Of a stretch of 64,000 nt of DNA, positions 18,304 to 26,264 are shown one piece after another. The stretch lies in contig JAIOPP010000057.1 in assembly GCA_021413845.1 (NCBI GenBank), forward strand, positions 11,884 through 75,883, in the 5' to 3' direction. Position 1 is the stretch's first letter; every line of letters starts with the position of its first letter. Below the pieces are notes generated by a model. That model was not told the origin of the DNA and made no database searches. It worked only from the letters and a program-made list of their open reading frames with translations. The DNA is from Planctomycetia bacterium. GTDB taxonomy: Bacteria; Planctomycetota; Planctomycetia; Pirellulales; PNKZ01. The translations under genes and the position numbers were made by a program.

Positions 18304-19488
18304 TCAATCGCCGGGAGGGAAATCGGCTTCCTCAATCATCGGGCCCGAATGCTCTCGGTCGCTCGCTGCCGCGGCGCGCAGCCAGCCCGCCTTCTTCGCC
18401 GCGTAGTATTCGTCGTACCGGCCGGCTTCGATCGCCGCGCGAGCCCCCGCGACGAGGCGCTGGTAATACGTGATGTTGTGAATCGAGAGGAGCGTCGCTC
18501 CGAGCATCTCCTTCGCCATCACTAAATGCCGCAGATACCCCCGACTATGTCGACACGCAGGGCAGGGGCAGCCTTCCTCAAGCGGCCGAGGGTCGCGCTC
18601 GTGGACTTTATTGCGCAGCCGAACCTGTCCTTCATCGGTAAAGGCCAGAGCATTCCGACCGTTGCGCGTCGGCATGACGCAATCGAACATATCGACCCCG
18701 CGACGAATCGCTTCCAACAGATCGATCGGCGTTCCGACTCCCATCAGGTAGCGAGGCTTCTCGCGCGGCATCGCCGGCATCACGGCATCGAGGCACGTAT
18801 ACATCTCGGCCGGAGTTTCCCCGACGCTGAGCCCGCCGATCGCGTAACCGGGAAAGTCGAGTTCGGCGAGCCGCTCGGCACAACGAACGCGCCGCACGGG
18901 ATCGAGCCCCCCTTGCACGATCGCGAACTGCGCCTGGTCGTCGCGCGTCGCGGCCCGTTTGCAGCGCTCGGCCCAACGGATGGTACGCTCCATCGCATCG
19001 TCGATCACGGCGTCGGTCGCCGGCAACGCGACGACGTGGTCGAGCACCATCGCCACATCGCTGCCGAGCGCCTCTTGAATCGCCACGGCGCGCTCGGGCG
19101 AAAGCTGCAGCAAGCTCCCGTCGATGTGCGAACGGAAGGTCGCCTGCTCTTCGGTGATCTTCGTCATCTTGGCGAGGCTGAAGAGCTGAAAGCCGCCGCT
19201 ATCGGTCAAGATCGGGCCGTCCCAAAGCATGAACTTATGCAAGCCGCCGAGGAGCCGCACCGTCTCTTCGCCGGGGCGAAGCGCAAGATGGTAGGTGTTG
19301 CCGAGTACCATCTGCGCCCCGGTGGCGCGCAGCTGATCGGTCGTCAACCCCTTCACGGTTCCTTGCGTCCCGACCGGCATGAACGCCGGTGTTTCAAGCG
19401 CGCCATGCGGCGTATGAAAACGACCTCGCCGCGCGGAGCTCGCGGGATCTGTCGCTAATAAGTCGAACGAAAATGGAGAGTTGCTCAT
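18304..19488 (-). CDS. tgt: tRNA-guanine transglycosylase (queuine tRNA-ribosyltransferase)
   Basis: A 394-residue TIM-barrel enzyme that exchanges guanine 34 for preQ1 in GUN-anticodon tRNAs. Active-site features are visible: [11 protein letters not shown] (Asp96, base recognition), [18 protein letters not shown], and the nucleophile in [11 protein letters not shown] (Asp269). The zinc site is the CPCPAC motif (Cys307, Cys309, Cys312) with His337 (SIHN). The start is ATG 19488, giving the usual N-terminus [22 protein letters not shown]; an in-frame ATG at 19497 is possible. The C-terminus extends about 15 residues past the family end. It lies upstream of yajC-secDF on the same strand, a tgt-yajC-secDF order common in bacteria. 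Confidence 0.96.
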   Translation of the reverse strand: MSNSPFSFDLLATDPASSARRGRFHTPHGALETPAFMPVGTQGTVKGLTTDQLRATGAQMVLGNTYHLALRPGEETVRLLGGLHKFMLWDGPILTDSGGFQLFSLAKMTKITEEQATFRSHIDGSLLQLSPERAVAIQEALGSDVAMVLDHVVALPATDAVIDDAMERTIRWAERCKRAATRDDQAQFAIVQGGLDPVRRVRCAERLAELDFPGYAIGGLSVGETPAEMYTCLDAVMPAMPREKPRYLMGVGTPIDLLEAIRRGVDMFDCVMPTRNGRNALAFTDEGQVRLRNKVHERDPRPLEEGCPCPACRHSRGYLRHLVMAKEMLGATLLSIHNITYYQRLVAGARAAIEAGRYDEYYAAKKAGWLRAAAASDREHSGPMIEEADFPPGD

Positions 19489-19668
19489 ACGCGGCATGAG
19501 ATGCAAGGAGCGAGTTTTTTTACCGATGAACGACAACGGCAGGACGAATCGCCATTTTATGGCATTCCACAGGGTTCATAGCCCAAACAGCGTGCAAACA
19601 TGGAATTCGGGCGCTACCATAACGTTGATTGGAATATTTCATCTCGCTCCGTCGCACGATGCCGCAAA

Positions 19669-20160
19669 ATGCCCACGACGAACTCGCCTCCTGAAACTTC
19701 GTCGCGTCTCTGGTGGTTTCTACATTTGGCGGTGAAGATTTGGCTGGGCCTCATCTTGCTCGTAATTCTGTCTGCGGGATTCGCCGACTACATCGTCAAT
19801 CAGCCCCCGAACATCCGTGAGCATGTCTCTCGCGACGAGTGTCCGATCTCGCTACCGGCATCGGCGACGGATGTGAGCTTCTACTTTCCTCCAGCGCTGC
19901 ACCCGAACAAGGCCTACGAATTCACGGTCCCGGAAGCAGACTTCAAGCAGTGGGCCTCTGCACGCGGCTGGCCGACGCAACCGATCGGGCCGGCCGGCTA
20001 CAATGTGCGGCGCTACAGAGCATTTATTCCCGGCGGCGAAGACGAGCCGATTCACATCGTCGACGGGCATCGTTACGAATGGAGGGAAGAAGACCGCGGC
20101 GTGTACTGCGGCTTCGATCGACGGAGCGGCCGGTGCTACGTATATACCCATTCGCGTTGA
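19669..20160 (+). CDS. Small membrane-anchored hypothetical protein
   Basis: A 163-residue protein with one membrane helix near residues 13-35 (LWWFLHLAVKIWLGLILLVI) followed by an exported domain containing FTVPEADFKQWASARGWP and YRAFIPGGEDEPIHIVDG. The phrasing 'VPEADFKQWASARGW' looks like a small planctomycete-specific exported domain of unknown role. ATG 19669 is preferred because it places the helix close to the N-terminus; the frame opens already at ATG 19600. No ribosome-binding site is clear at either. It is divergent from tgt and convergent with the LRR gene. Confidence 0.6.
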   Translation: MPTTNSPPETSSRLWWFLHLAVKIWLGLILLVILSAGFADYIVNQPPNIREHVSRDECPISLPASATDVSFYFPPALHPNKAYEFTVPEADFKQWASARGWPTQPIGPAGYNVRRYRAFIPGGEDEPIHIVDGHRYEWREEDRGVYCGFDRRSGRCYVYTHSR

Positions 20161-20209
20161 AGCACGCGTCGCACATGGAGATTTGTCGACCGCGACTCAA
20201 GCGGCGGCC

Positions 20210-21409
20210 TCACTCGAACTTCACATCCGTCTTAGACAGCAATTCCTTCACCTTCGCTTGCAGCTCCGGCGTGTTCGGCTTGCTCCGGCGGACGATGCGC
20301 ATCGACTTTAAGAAGGCGAACTCCTTGAGGGCCGGCAAGCGGGCTTCGGTGATTTCGAATTCCGAGAGCTCCAAGTGTTCCAGGTGTTTCATGCCGGCCA
20401 CGATCGCCAGATCGGCATCGCTCGTGGTTTGCGCGCCGGTGATGACGAACTTCTTCAGCGTCGACATCTCCTTGACGATCGCAATCCCTTCCGACTTATC
20501 GAGCCCGTCGCCGAGTTGCAGGTATTCCAAAGGCAAGGCCGTGATATGCACCAAACACTTCGGGGTCGCTTCGCGCGAGGCGATCTCTAGGCCCTTAAGC
20601 TTCTTGAGGCTCGCCAGATGCACGGCCCCGGCATCGGTGAAATGGGCGTGGGCTAGGCTCAGCGTCTCGTAGTTGGGAAACGCTTCGCACATCGCCTGGA
20701 TGCCGACGTCGTCTAGCTTCGAGCCGCGGAAACTGGAGCTCTTCAAGTTCGTCCAGCCCTTGAAATCTTTGAACGGATGCCCCTTCAACTGCGTGCCGAT
20801 GTAGGCGAAGCGTTCGAGATTCTTAAGGCCGGCAAGGTGGGCCAAGCCTTCGTCGGTGAGCTTCCCTTGGTTGACGATGTTGAGCACCTTGAGCGACGTG
20901 AGTTTGCCGACCGGCTTCAGCCAAGCGTTCTCGGAGTTGGTGTGAATGATGACGAGCGACTCCAGCGTGTCGATCTCGCCGAGGTGCTCGTAGAACGCTT
21001 GATCGAAAGGATCGACTTCGCGCTTCTGCTTGACGTTCAACGCCGCACTTCCCAAGTCGACCGATTTCAAGCTATCGAACAACGGGCTGGAAAACGGAGC
21101 GCTCGCGGAACCGAACGCCGACTTCAACGCTTCCGGCGTAACGTTGACTCGCTCGAACTTGCCCGGCGCTTTCTCCAACGCGGCGACGACGAAGTCGACA
21201 TGCGCCTTCCGCTTCACCGCCGCGAGAATTTCCGCAGCGGAGGCCGTCAGGGCTTCTCTCTTCGTTCCTTCCGAGCGCGCGACAAGTGCGTCGAAATCTT
21301 CCTTCGTTTTGATCTCAGCCAGGGAATCGGCCGCCGCTGCGACCCGGCAAATCGCCAACCCGGCGAAGAGAATTCCACACAAATAACGCCGGGCGAATAT
21401 CGAAGTCAT
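20210..21409 (-). CDS. Exported leucine-rich-repeat protein
   Basis: A 399-residue protein with a signal peptide (LCGILFAGLAICRVAAA, cleavage near AAAAD). From about residue 150 it carries repeats of the LRR type: LTSLKVLNIVNQGKLTDEGL, LKNLERFAYIG, YETLSLAHAHFTDAGAVHL, LKKLKGLEIASREAT, MSTLKKFVITGAQTTSDADL and MKHLEHLELSEFEITEARL. The pattern, with 'D..L..L..L..L', is that of RNase-inhibitor-like/AMN1 LRRs frequent in planctomycetes. It is a likely protein-binding scaffold in the periplasm. It is the last gene of the minus-strand caspase/patatin block, 48 bp after the DUF900 gene, so it probably shares that transcript. Confidence 0.78.
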   Translation of the reverse strand: MTSIFARRYLCGILFAGLAICRVAAAADSLAEIKTKEDFDALVARSEGTKREALTASAAEILAAVKRKAHVDFVVAALEKAPGKFERVNVTPEALKSAFGSASAPFSSPLFDSLKSVDLGSAALNVKQKREVDPFDQAFYEHLGEIDTLESLVIIHTNSENAWLKPVGKLTSLKVLNIVNQGKLTDEGLAHLAGLKNLERFAYIGTQLKGHPFKDFKGWTNLKSSSFRGSKLDDVGIQAMCEAFPNYETLSLAHAHFTDAGAVHLASLKKLKGLEIASREATPKCLVHITALPLEYLQLGDGLDKSEGIAIVKEMSTLKKFVITGAQTTSDADLAIVAGMKHLEHLELSEFEITEARLPALKEFAFLKSMRIVRRSKPNTPELQAKVKELLSKTDVKFE

Positions 21410-21457
21410 CGAGAGATTTCCAGTTGGGGTATGCGAAGTAACTGCGAAGGCGAGACG

Positions 21458-23575
21458 TCAGCCCCCGCTTGGCTCTGCTTTTCCGTTCGTTTCGGCGTTC
21501 GCTTTTCCGAACGTCCAGTAGTTTAGCTTCTCGCTCAGGTGCGACGACAGCCGCCTTTCGAGCGGGGGAAGATTCTTGTCCATCAACAGCTGCACGTCGC
21601 CGAGCATCATCATGCAGTCGCCGTAGTAGGAATGGCCCAACAGATCGGTATCGATGTCCGAGGCGTCGACCGTGTCGAGCCCTTCCAGCACCATGATTCC
21701 TCGGCTCGAATCGCCGAGTCGAGGACTGTCGTTGAAGGCATACGAGGCATGCAAGGCCCAATCGTTGCGCGAGCAATAGAGGGTCGTCCGATTGGCGATC
21801 TTCTGCAACCGTGGCGCGATCTGCTCGCGGAAGACGTCGGCGTCGACGTCGGGCGCGGCCAGTACGATCTGATCGAAAATCTTACCTCGATCCCCCATCG
21901 CGAGAACGGCCCGCCCGACGGCGTCGGCCCCCATGCTATGCGCGATGACATGGATTCGCTTCGCGTCGGTTCGCTTCGCCGTGTCGAGCAGAAACTTCAT
22001 GACGTGTTCGTAGCTGTAGCCGATCTCGTTCCGATCGGAGAAGTAACTCCGCAAGTTAGCTCTCGACGGCCAACTGTAAAACATCGGCACCCCGGCGAAC
22101 TTCAGATCGTAATGGATCTGCGCCGTGCGGAGCGCCGCCTTCTCGAACGAGACGTTGTAGCCATGCACGAAGATAAAGCAATTGCGGCGATCGACTTCGC
22201 GGTCGGCTAGCGAACTGCGGACTTGCTCGAAAAACGCATCTTCTTTCAGCTCCTCGTTGCGACGGAGCATGACGTGATGCGTTTCGTCTTCCGTACCGAT
22301 CAACGGCCGCTCGACTTCGCCGGCCTTGTGCGCCTGCGGAATGGAGACGTCGCAAAACCCGTAATGGACGCCGCCGTTACGCGCGCGATGCGAACCATAG
22401 ACCACGCCGGTCGTTTCGCTCAGATAATCTCGCAGCGCCTGATTCCACACGATGACGATCCAAAACGAAGCGCCGACCAAGACGACCGCGGCGAGTGCTC
22501 CTCGCAAAATGCTGCGTGCCGTCCGCTCGCGCGCGCTGCGCTGCGCGCGTCGAAACACGCGGTAGAGCAAGAACAAAAACAAGGCCGGAAGTCCGTACAG
22601 CAGATAACGCGGATCGGCCGTGGTCCGCAGGATCTCGCGATTAGTGCCGTAATACACGCGCACCGTTTCCGGATGCTCTTCGTCGAGCTTACGCTCGAGA
22701 TGCAGCGGCGCGGTTTCACGCGGCATCCCTTTGGCGACCGTTCCCGTCGCGACGCGCGTCGTCGGCGAGGGAGTAGCCGGGGGGACGTCGGACGACTTCG
22801 GCGCGCTGCCGACGATCCGACTGAGTGCCTGTGCCGCCGCTTGGCGCGCCGCGGCGTCGCCGTTCTTCAAGATGTCCATTAAGCTCGGCACCGCATCCGG
22901 TCCCCAGCGTTCGATCTGCTGCAGCGCCGCTGCGGAAGCCTTGGCATCGGCCGACGCGAGCGCTTCGAGAATCGCCTTCCAATAAGCCCCCGAAACCTTG
23001 CTCCAGGGGAGTTCGACGTTCGCCAGCGCGATCACCACGCTCCTTTGCGCATCCCGGTCGCCGTTCTTCGCGATCTCCAGCAACTGATCCGCCACGGCGG
23101 AGTCGAGCAATTTCAGTGCGCTCAATGCGCGCGCCGCTTGGCGGCGGACCACGGCCGACTTATGGGTCAGAGATTCCCTAAGCAACGCTTCACGCTCGCC
23201 GGTCGAAAGCTCGGCCCGAGCGAAATGCCGCTCGAAGACGAAGTCGCTCGTCTTCGGATCGGCAAGGGCTGCGCGCAGATCGGCGGCCGAGATCTTCGTC
23301 TTCTTCGAAAGTGGATCTTCTTTCAGAACTTGCGTCGCCCAATCGTCGATCGGATTCGCAGGCTTCGCCCCTTCGACGACGACGGAAGACTTTTCGGCCG
23401 TGGCCGTGGGAGACACTGCCGGAACGGCCGTAGCTTTCGGAGTGGCGCTCGGTGTCGGCTTCGGAGATTGCGCGAAGCCCCCGGTCGGACAAACGACGAA
23501 CCAGCCGACCAAGGCGAACAGGAAGCGGCCGTGGCGCTCGGCATCGACGAAACGTCCTACGCTGCGACCGCTCAT
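21458..23575 (-). CDS. Exported HEAT-repeat/DUF900 alpha/beta hydrolase
   Basis: A 705-residue protein in three parts. After a signal peptide (FLFALVGWFVVCPTGGFAQ) comes a short Pro/Thr/Ala stretch resembling the SecDF insert. Residues about 95-255 form HEAT/PBS-like helical repeats (HKSAVVRRQAARALSALKLL, GDRDAQRSVVIALANVEL, GDAAARQAAAQALSRIVG). Two hydrophobic helices follow (LLYGLPALFLFLLYRVF and GALAAVVLVGASFWIVIVW). The C-terminal half is a DUF900 hydrolase: VYYGTNR, FIFVHGYNVSFEKAALRTAQ, the nucleophile motif VIAHSMGADAV, Asp in APDVDADVF and His in LLGHSYYGD, so the catalytic triad looks complete. It lies 13 bp downstream of the PDZ-caspase gene, probably in one operon. The substrate is unknown. 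Confidence 0.8.
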   Translation of the reverse strand: MSGRSVGRFVDAERHGRFLFALVGWFVVCPTGGFAQSPKPTPSATPKATAVPAVSPTATAEKSSVVVEGAKPANPIDDWATQVLKEDPLSKKTKISAADLRAALADPKTSDFVFERHFARAELSTGEREALLRESLTHKSAVVRRQAARALSALKLLDSAVADQLLEIAKNGDRDAQRSVVIALANVELPWSKVSGAYWKAILEALASADAKASAAALQQIERWGPDAVPSLMDILKNGDAAARQAAAQALSRIVGSAPKSSDVPPATPSPTTRVATGTVAKGMPRETAPLHLERKLDEEHPETVRVYYGTNREILRTTADPRYLLYGLPALFLFLLYRVFRRAQRSARERTARSILRGALAAVVLVGASFWIVIVWNQALRDYLSETTGVVYGSHRARNGGVHYGFCDVSIPQAHKAGEVERPLIGTEDETHHVMLRRNEELKEDAFFEQVRSSLADREVDRRNCFIFVHGYNVSFEKAALRTAQIHYDLKFAGVPMFYSWPSRANLRSYFSDRNEIGYSYEHVMKFLLDTAKRTDAKRIHVIAHSMGADAVGRAVLAMGDRGKIFDQIVLAAPDVDADVFREQIAPRLQKIANRTTLYCSRNDWALHASYAFNDSPRLGDSSRGIMVLEGLDTVDASDIDTDLLGHSYYGDCMMMLGDVQLLMDKNLPPLERRLSSHLSEKLNYWTFGKANAETNGKAEPSGG

Positions 23576-23588
23576 AGACTCCCTTCCT

Positions 23589-24713
23589 TTAATAGCTCAG
23601 GCGCACGAGAAATTCATGCCCTGCGAGATCCGAGCCTTCCACCGTCAGTCGCATGATCTGCGGCGAGCTTTTGATAGCGGCTTCGAACTCTTTAGGGCCG
23701 GAGATCTTGCGACCGTTCATCGTCGTGATCCGCCTTCCTTTCGCAAGGGGGCCGTAGCTTTCTCGTTCGATGTCGAAAGCTTTGGTCGCCGGCGAACCAT
23801 CGACGATCTCGACGATCATCGCCCCGCGACCTTCGTTGTCGTCGCGCACGGCGATCCCCAGGCGAATTCCGCGGTCTTTCGGCATGCCCGGGTAGTTCCG
23901 AGCGAACACGTTCTGGTCCGTCTGCATCGCTGCACCTTTGGCGACCGCGATGCCGTCGGGATACGCTTCACGAAACATGAGATGAACCCGCACACCGACA
24001 TCCATCAACAGCTCATCCCAAGTCGAGCGGCGATCGTTCTTTTCCTCGGCCCATTTCGTCAGTGCTTTCGTAAAGAGCGATCCATATTCCTCGCTCAATT
24101 CTTTCGGAGGGAGAGAAAAGAAAGCGCTCTCGCCGGGCCCGCAAGCGTTGACGTCGACCACTCCGGTCGGCTCGATAAATAACGATTGAAACAAAGGTGT
24201 GTAAGCTTCCGGCGAGGGAATGTACGCGGCGCGAGGAAAGCTTTGCGAGAGTCCGTCGTCGCGCGCGTTACAACAATCGGTAACAAGCACGACGAGCCGC
24301 GAGCCATGCGTTTTCGCGGCATTCACGACCTGTTCGCGATAGAGCTTTCCGCCGGCAAGATCGAAATAGCTTCCTCGATCGTCGATGCCGCCGTGTCCGG
24401 TGTAGTAAAAAAGAATCGTGTCGTTGCGGTTCGACCGCAGTTGCTCGATCGCCTCGAGCAGTTTCGTGGGCGTCGCCTGTTCGTCTTCCTCAAGCATCAG
24501 GAACGATGTCTTGAGTAAATTTTCCGGGCAGCCGCGCTGCAGCATCATGTGCATGTTGCCGACATCGTCGACCAGGTTCGGCCGATACTCGCCCCATTTC
24601 GCGGCCGGCGAAATATCGGCGACGAGCAACGCATGGAACTTCTGAGCGGAAGCCGATGCTGCGCAAAGCAAAACGCAAGAGACCGAGAATAAGACGTGTC
24701 GCAACGTTTTCAT
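23589..24713 (-). CDS. Exported caspase-like peptidase (C14 family) with C-terminal PDZ-like domain
   Basis: A 374-residue protein with a signal peptide (MKTLRHVLFSVSCVLLCAAS, cleavage near ASAQK). The caspase/metacaspase p20 fold is seen in ALLVADIS, the RSNRNDTILFYYTGHGG segment with catalytic His107, and LVVLVTDCCNARDDG with the nucleophile expected at Cys148. Both dyad residues are therefore present. The last 90 residues (from about 280) look like a PDZ domain: RLGIAVRDDNEGRGAMIVEI, GSPATKAF, RRITTMNGRKISGPKEFEAA. A PDZ domain would direct the peptidase to C-terminal tails or regulate it. It is 63 bp downstream of the patatin-like gene. It is the smaller of two exported caspase homologues in this block. 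Confidence 0.82.
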   Translation of the reverse strand: MKTLRHVLFSVSCVLLCAASASAQKFHALLVADISPAAKWGEYRPNLVDDVGNMHMMLQRGCPENLLKTSFLMLEEDEQATPTKLLEAIEQLRSNRNDTILFYYTGHGGIDDRGSYFDLAGGKLYREQVVNAAKTHGSRLVVLVTDCCNARDDGLSQSFPRAAYIPSPEAYTPLFQSLFIEPTGVVDVNACGPGESAFFSLPPKELSEEYGSLFTKALTKWAEEKNDRRSTWDELLMDVGVRVHLMFREAYPDGIAVAKGAAMQTDQNVFARNYPGMPKDRGIRLGIAVRDDNEGRGAMIVEIVDGSPATKAFDIERESYGPLAKGRRITTMNGRKISGPKEFEAAIKSSPQIMRLTVEGSDLAGHEFLVRLSY

Positions 24714-24776
24714 CTAAAGCCTCCTTGAACGCGCGCAGAGTAGATCAACTCGTTCGCTTCGATCTGCCGGCCTCGA

Positions 24777-26264
24777 TCAGCGACCGCCGGCTTTCCCCGG
24801 CGCAGGCGAATCGGTCGGCGAAGCGAGGAGCCGCCCGAGACCTCGACTCGATTTTAGCGTTCGCGGCGCACTTTTGTCGGCCGACTTTTCGAACATTCGG
24901 TCGTCGACGAACGCCGGCGTCACAGCCGCCGCAGCCGCATCGCCGAACTTCGGCCGTGCGGTAAACGTCGGCTTTTCCTGATCCGCTACGAAACATTCCC
25001 GTGCCCGTCGGCGACCGAATTCGAACTCCTGTCGGGCCGTAAGATCGCGGTTGTCCATATGGCTTTCGAACTCCGCGTCGGGGGTCGTTTGCAGATCCGC
25101 CCACCATTCCATCCGCTGCATAACCGGCTCGGTGTCGGCCAATAGCCAATCTCGAACAGCCGAACGGGAAAGCAAATCGAAATGCCGGAAGCCGGTGCCG
25201 AACGTCCGAATGCCCGGCAACATCCGTCGCACGTCTTGCGCCGGAAGCGCCATGATGTACCCGCCGTAGTACGACCGTTGTCGGACGTTGCCGAGTTCGC
25301 CGAGCCGTGAGTCGACGAGGATCTTTTCCGGCGACGGATCGACGACCGGTTGAAAGTACGTCGGCTCCGAGACCGAAGCTTTGATGGCGAAGGCCACGTC
25401 GGCTGCCGTCTCGACGAGTCGCAGATCGGCTTGCCGCTCTGCGGCCGGAATTTGTCGGAGCAAATCATACATCGAACGATCGACGAAGAACGTAACGCCT
25501 CGACCGATACGACGATCGGGCCCCAGCTTGAGGTTCGGATGTTCCTGGGCGAAGCGGTCGGGATGCGCGCGATAGAAATCGTACACCTCCTTCCGCCAGG
25601 AGACCGTCATGGTTTCCGGATCAAGCTCTTTGAACCGCGCTGAGTCCCGACCATCGGTCGCATCGCCGTCTTCCAGCGTTTCTTTGTTGCAACTGACGAT
25701 CAGCAACGGAAATCGCGGCCGGGCCGTACTACGCCCGGCTATTTCCTCGAGCGTTTTCGCATCGCGCCAACGTTCTACCCCCAACGCAAAGGCAACGTAT
25801 TCGCGAAGTTGTTCGTGTCCGATTTCGGTCGGCTTGCCACGAACCATCTTCCCGAACTTCGTATGTGGATTCTCCATGTTGCGCACGGCATCGCGATTCC
25901 CTTCCGTCAGACGCTGCTCGGCATGCCGCACGTTGGCGTCGGAGAACCCAAAGCAGCTAAAGAAGGCCGCGGCGATCGAGCCGCTGCTGTTTCCCGCCAC
26001 GATCACGCGATTGTTCCGCAGCGCCGGAATGCGTGCATAAGCTTCATGCAGTACCCCGGCATCGTACGGCAGACATGAACCTTTTCCTTGAAAGCAGAAC
26101 AACAGTTCGATTTCCGAAAACCGACGTCGCTCCTCGTCGGAAAGTCGCTCAATGGGCAGTCGCGCGACGGGCTCCGCGGTAACGGCGCGCGATGGAGCAG
26201 ACGCTTCGAGCAAGCTTAAGCACGCCGCTAATACGAATACCAATCGATGTTTCCACATACGCAT
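24777..26264 (-). CDS. Exported patatin-like phospholipase
   Basis: A 495-residue protein with a signal peptide (MWKHRLVFVLAACLSLLEAS). The lipase core begins ELLFCFQGKGSCLPYDAGVL, a variant of the patatin oxyanion-hole region, followed by VIVAGNSSGSIAAAFFS with the G-x-S-x-G nucleophile (Ser93). The catalytic aspartate normally found in a D-G-G/A motif is not obvious: the corresponding region reads ILVDSRLGELGNV, then SYYGGYIM. The dyad therefore needs checking. The start is ATG 26264, which shares its A with the TGA stop of the upstream gene, indicating translational coupling; ATG 26258 is also possible. Patatins cleave acyl groups from phospholipids; an exported one would act on envelope lipids. 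Confidence 0.75.
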   Translation of the reverse strand: MRMWKHRLVFVLAACLSLLEASAPSRAVTAEPVARLPIERLSDEERRRFSEIELLFCFQGKGSCLPYDAGVLHEAYARIPALRNNRVIVAGNSSGSIAAAFFSCFGFSDANVRHAEQRLTEGNRDAVRNMENPHTKFGKMVRGKPTEIGHEQLREYVAFALGVERWRDAKTLEEIAGRSTARPRFPLLIVSCNKETLEDGDATDGRDSARFKELDPETMTVSWRKEVYDFYRAHPDRFAQEHPNLKLGPDRRIGRGVTFFVDRSMYDLLRQIPAAERQADLRLVETAADVAFAIKASVSEPTYFQPVVDPSPEKILVDSRLGELGNVRQRSYYGGYIMALPAQDVRRMLPGIRTFGTGFRHFDLLSRSAVRDWLLADTEPVMQRMEWWADLQTTPDAEFESHMDNRDLTARQEFEFGRRRARECFVADQEKPTFTARPKFGDAAAAAVTPAFVDDRMFEKSADKSAPRTLKSSRGLGRLLASPTDSPAPGKAGGR

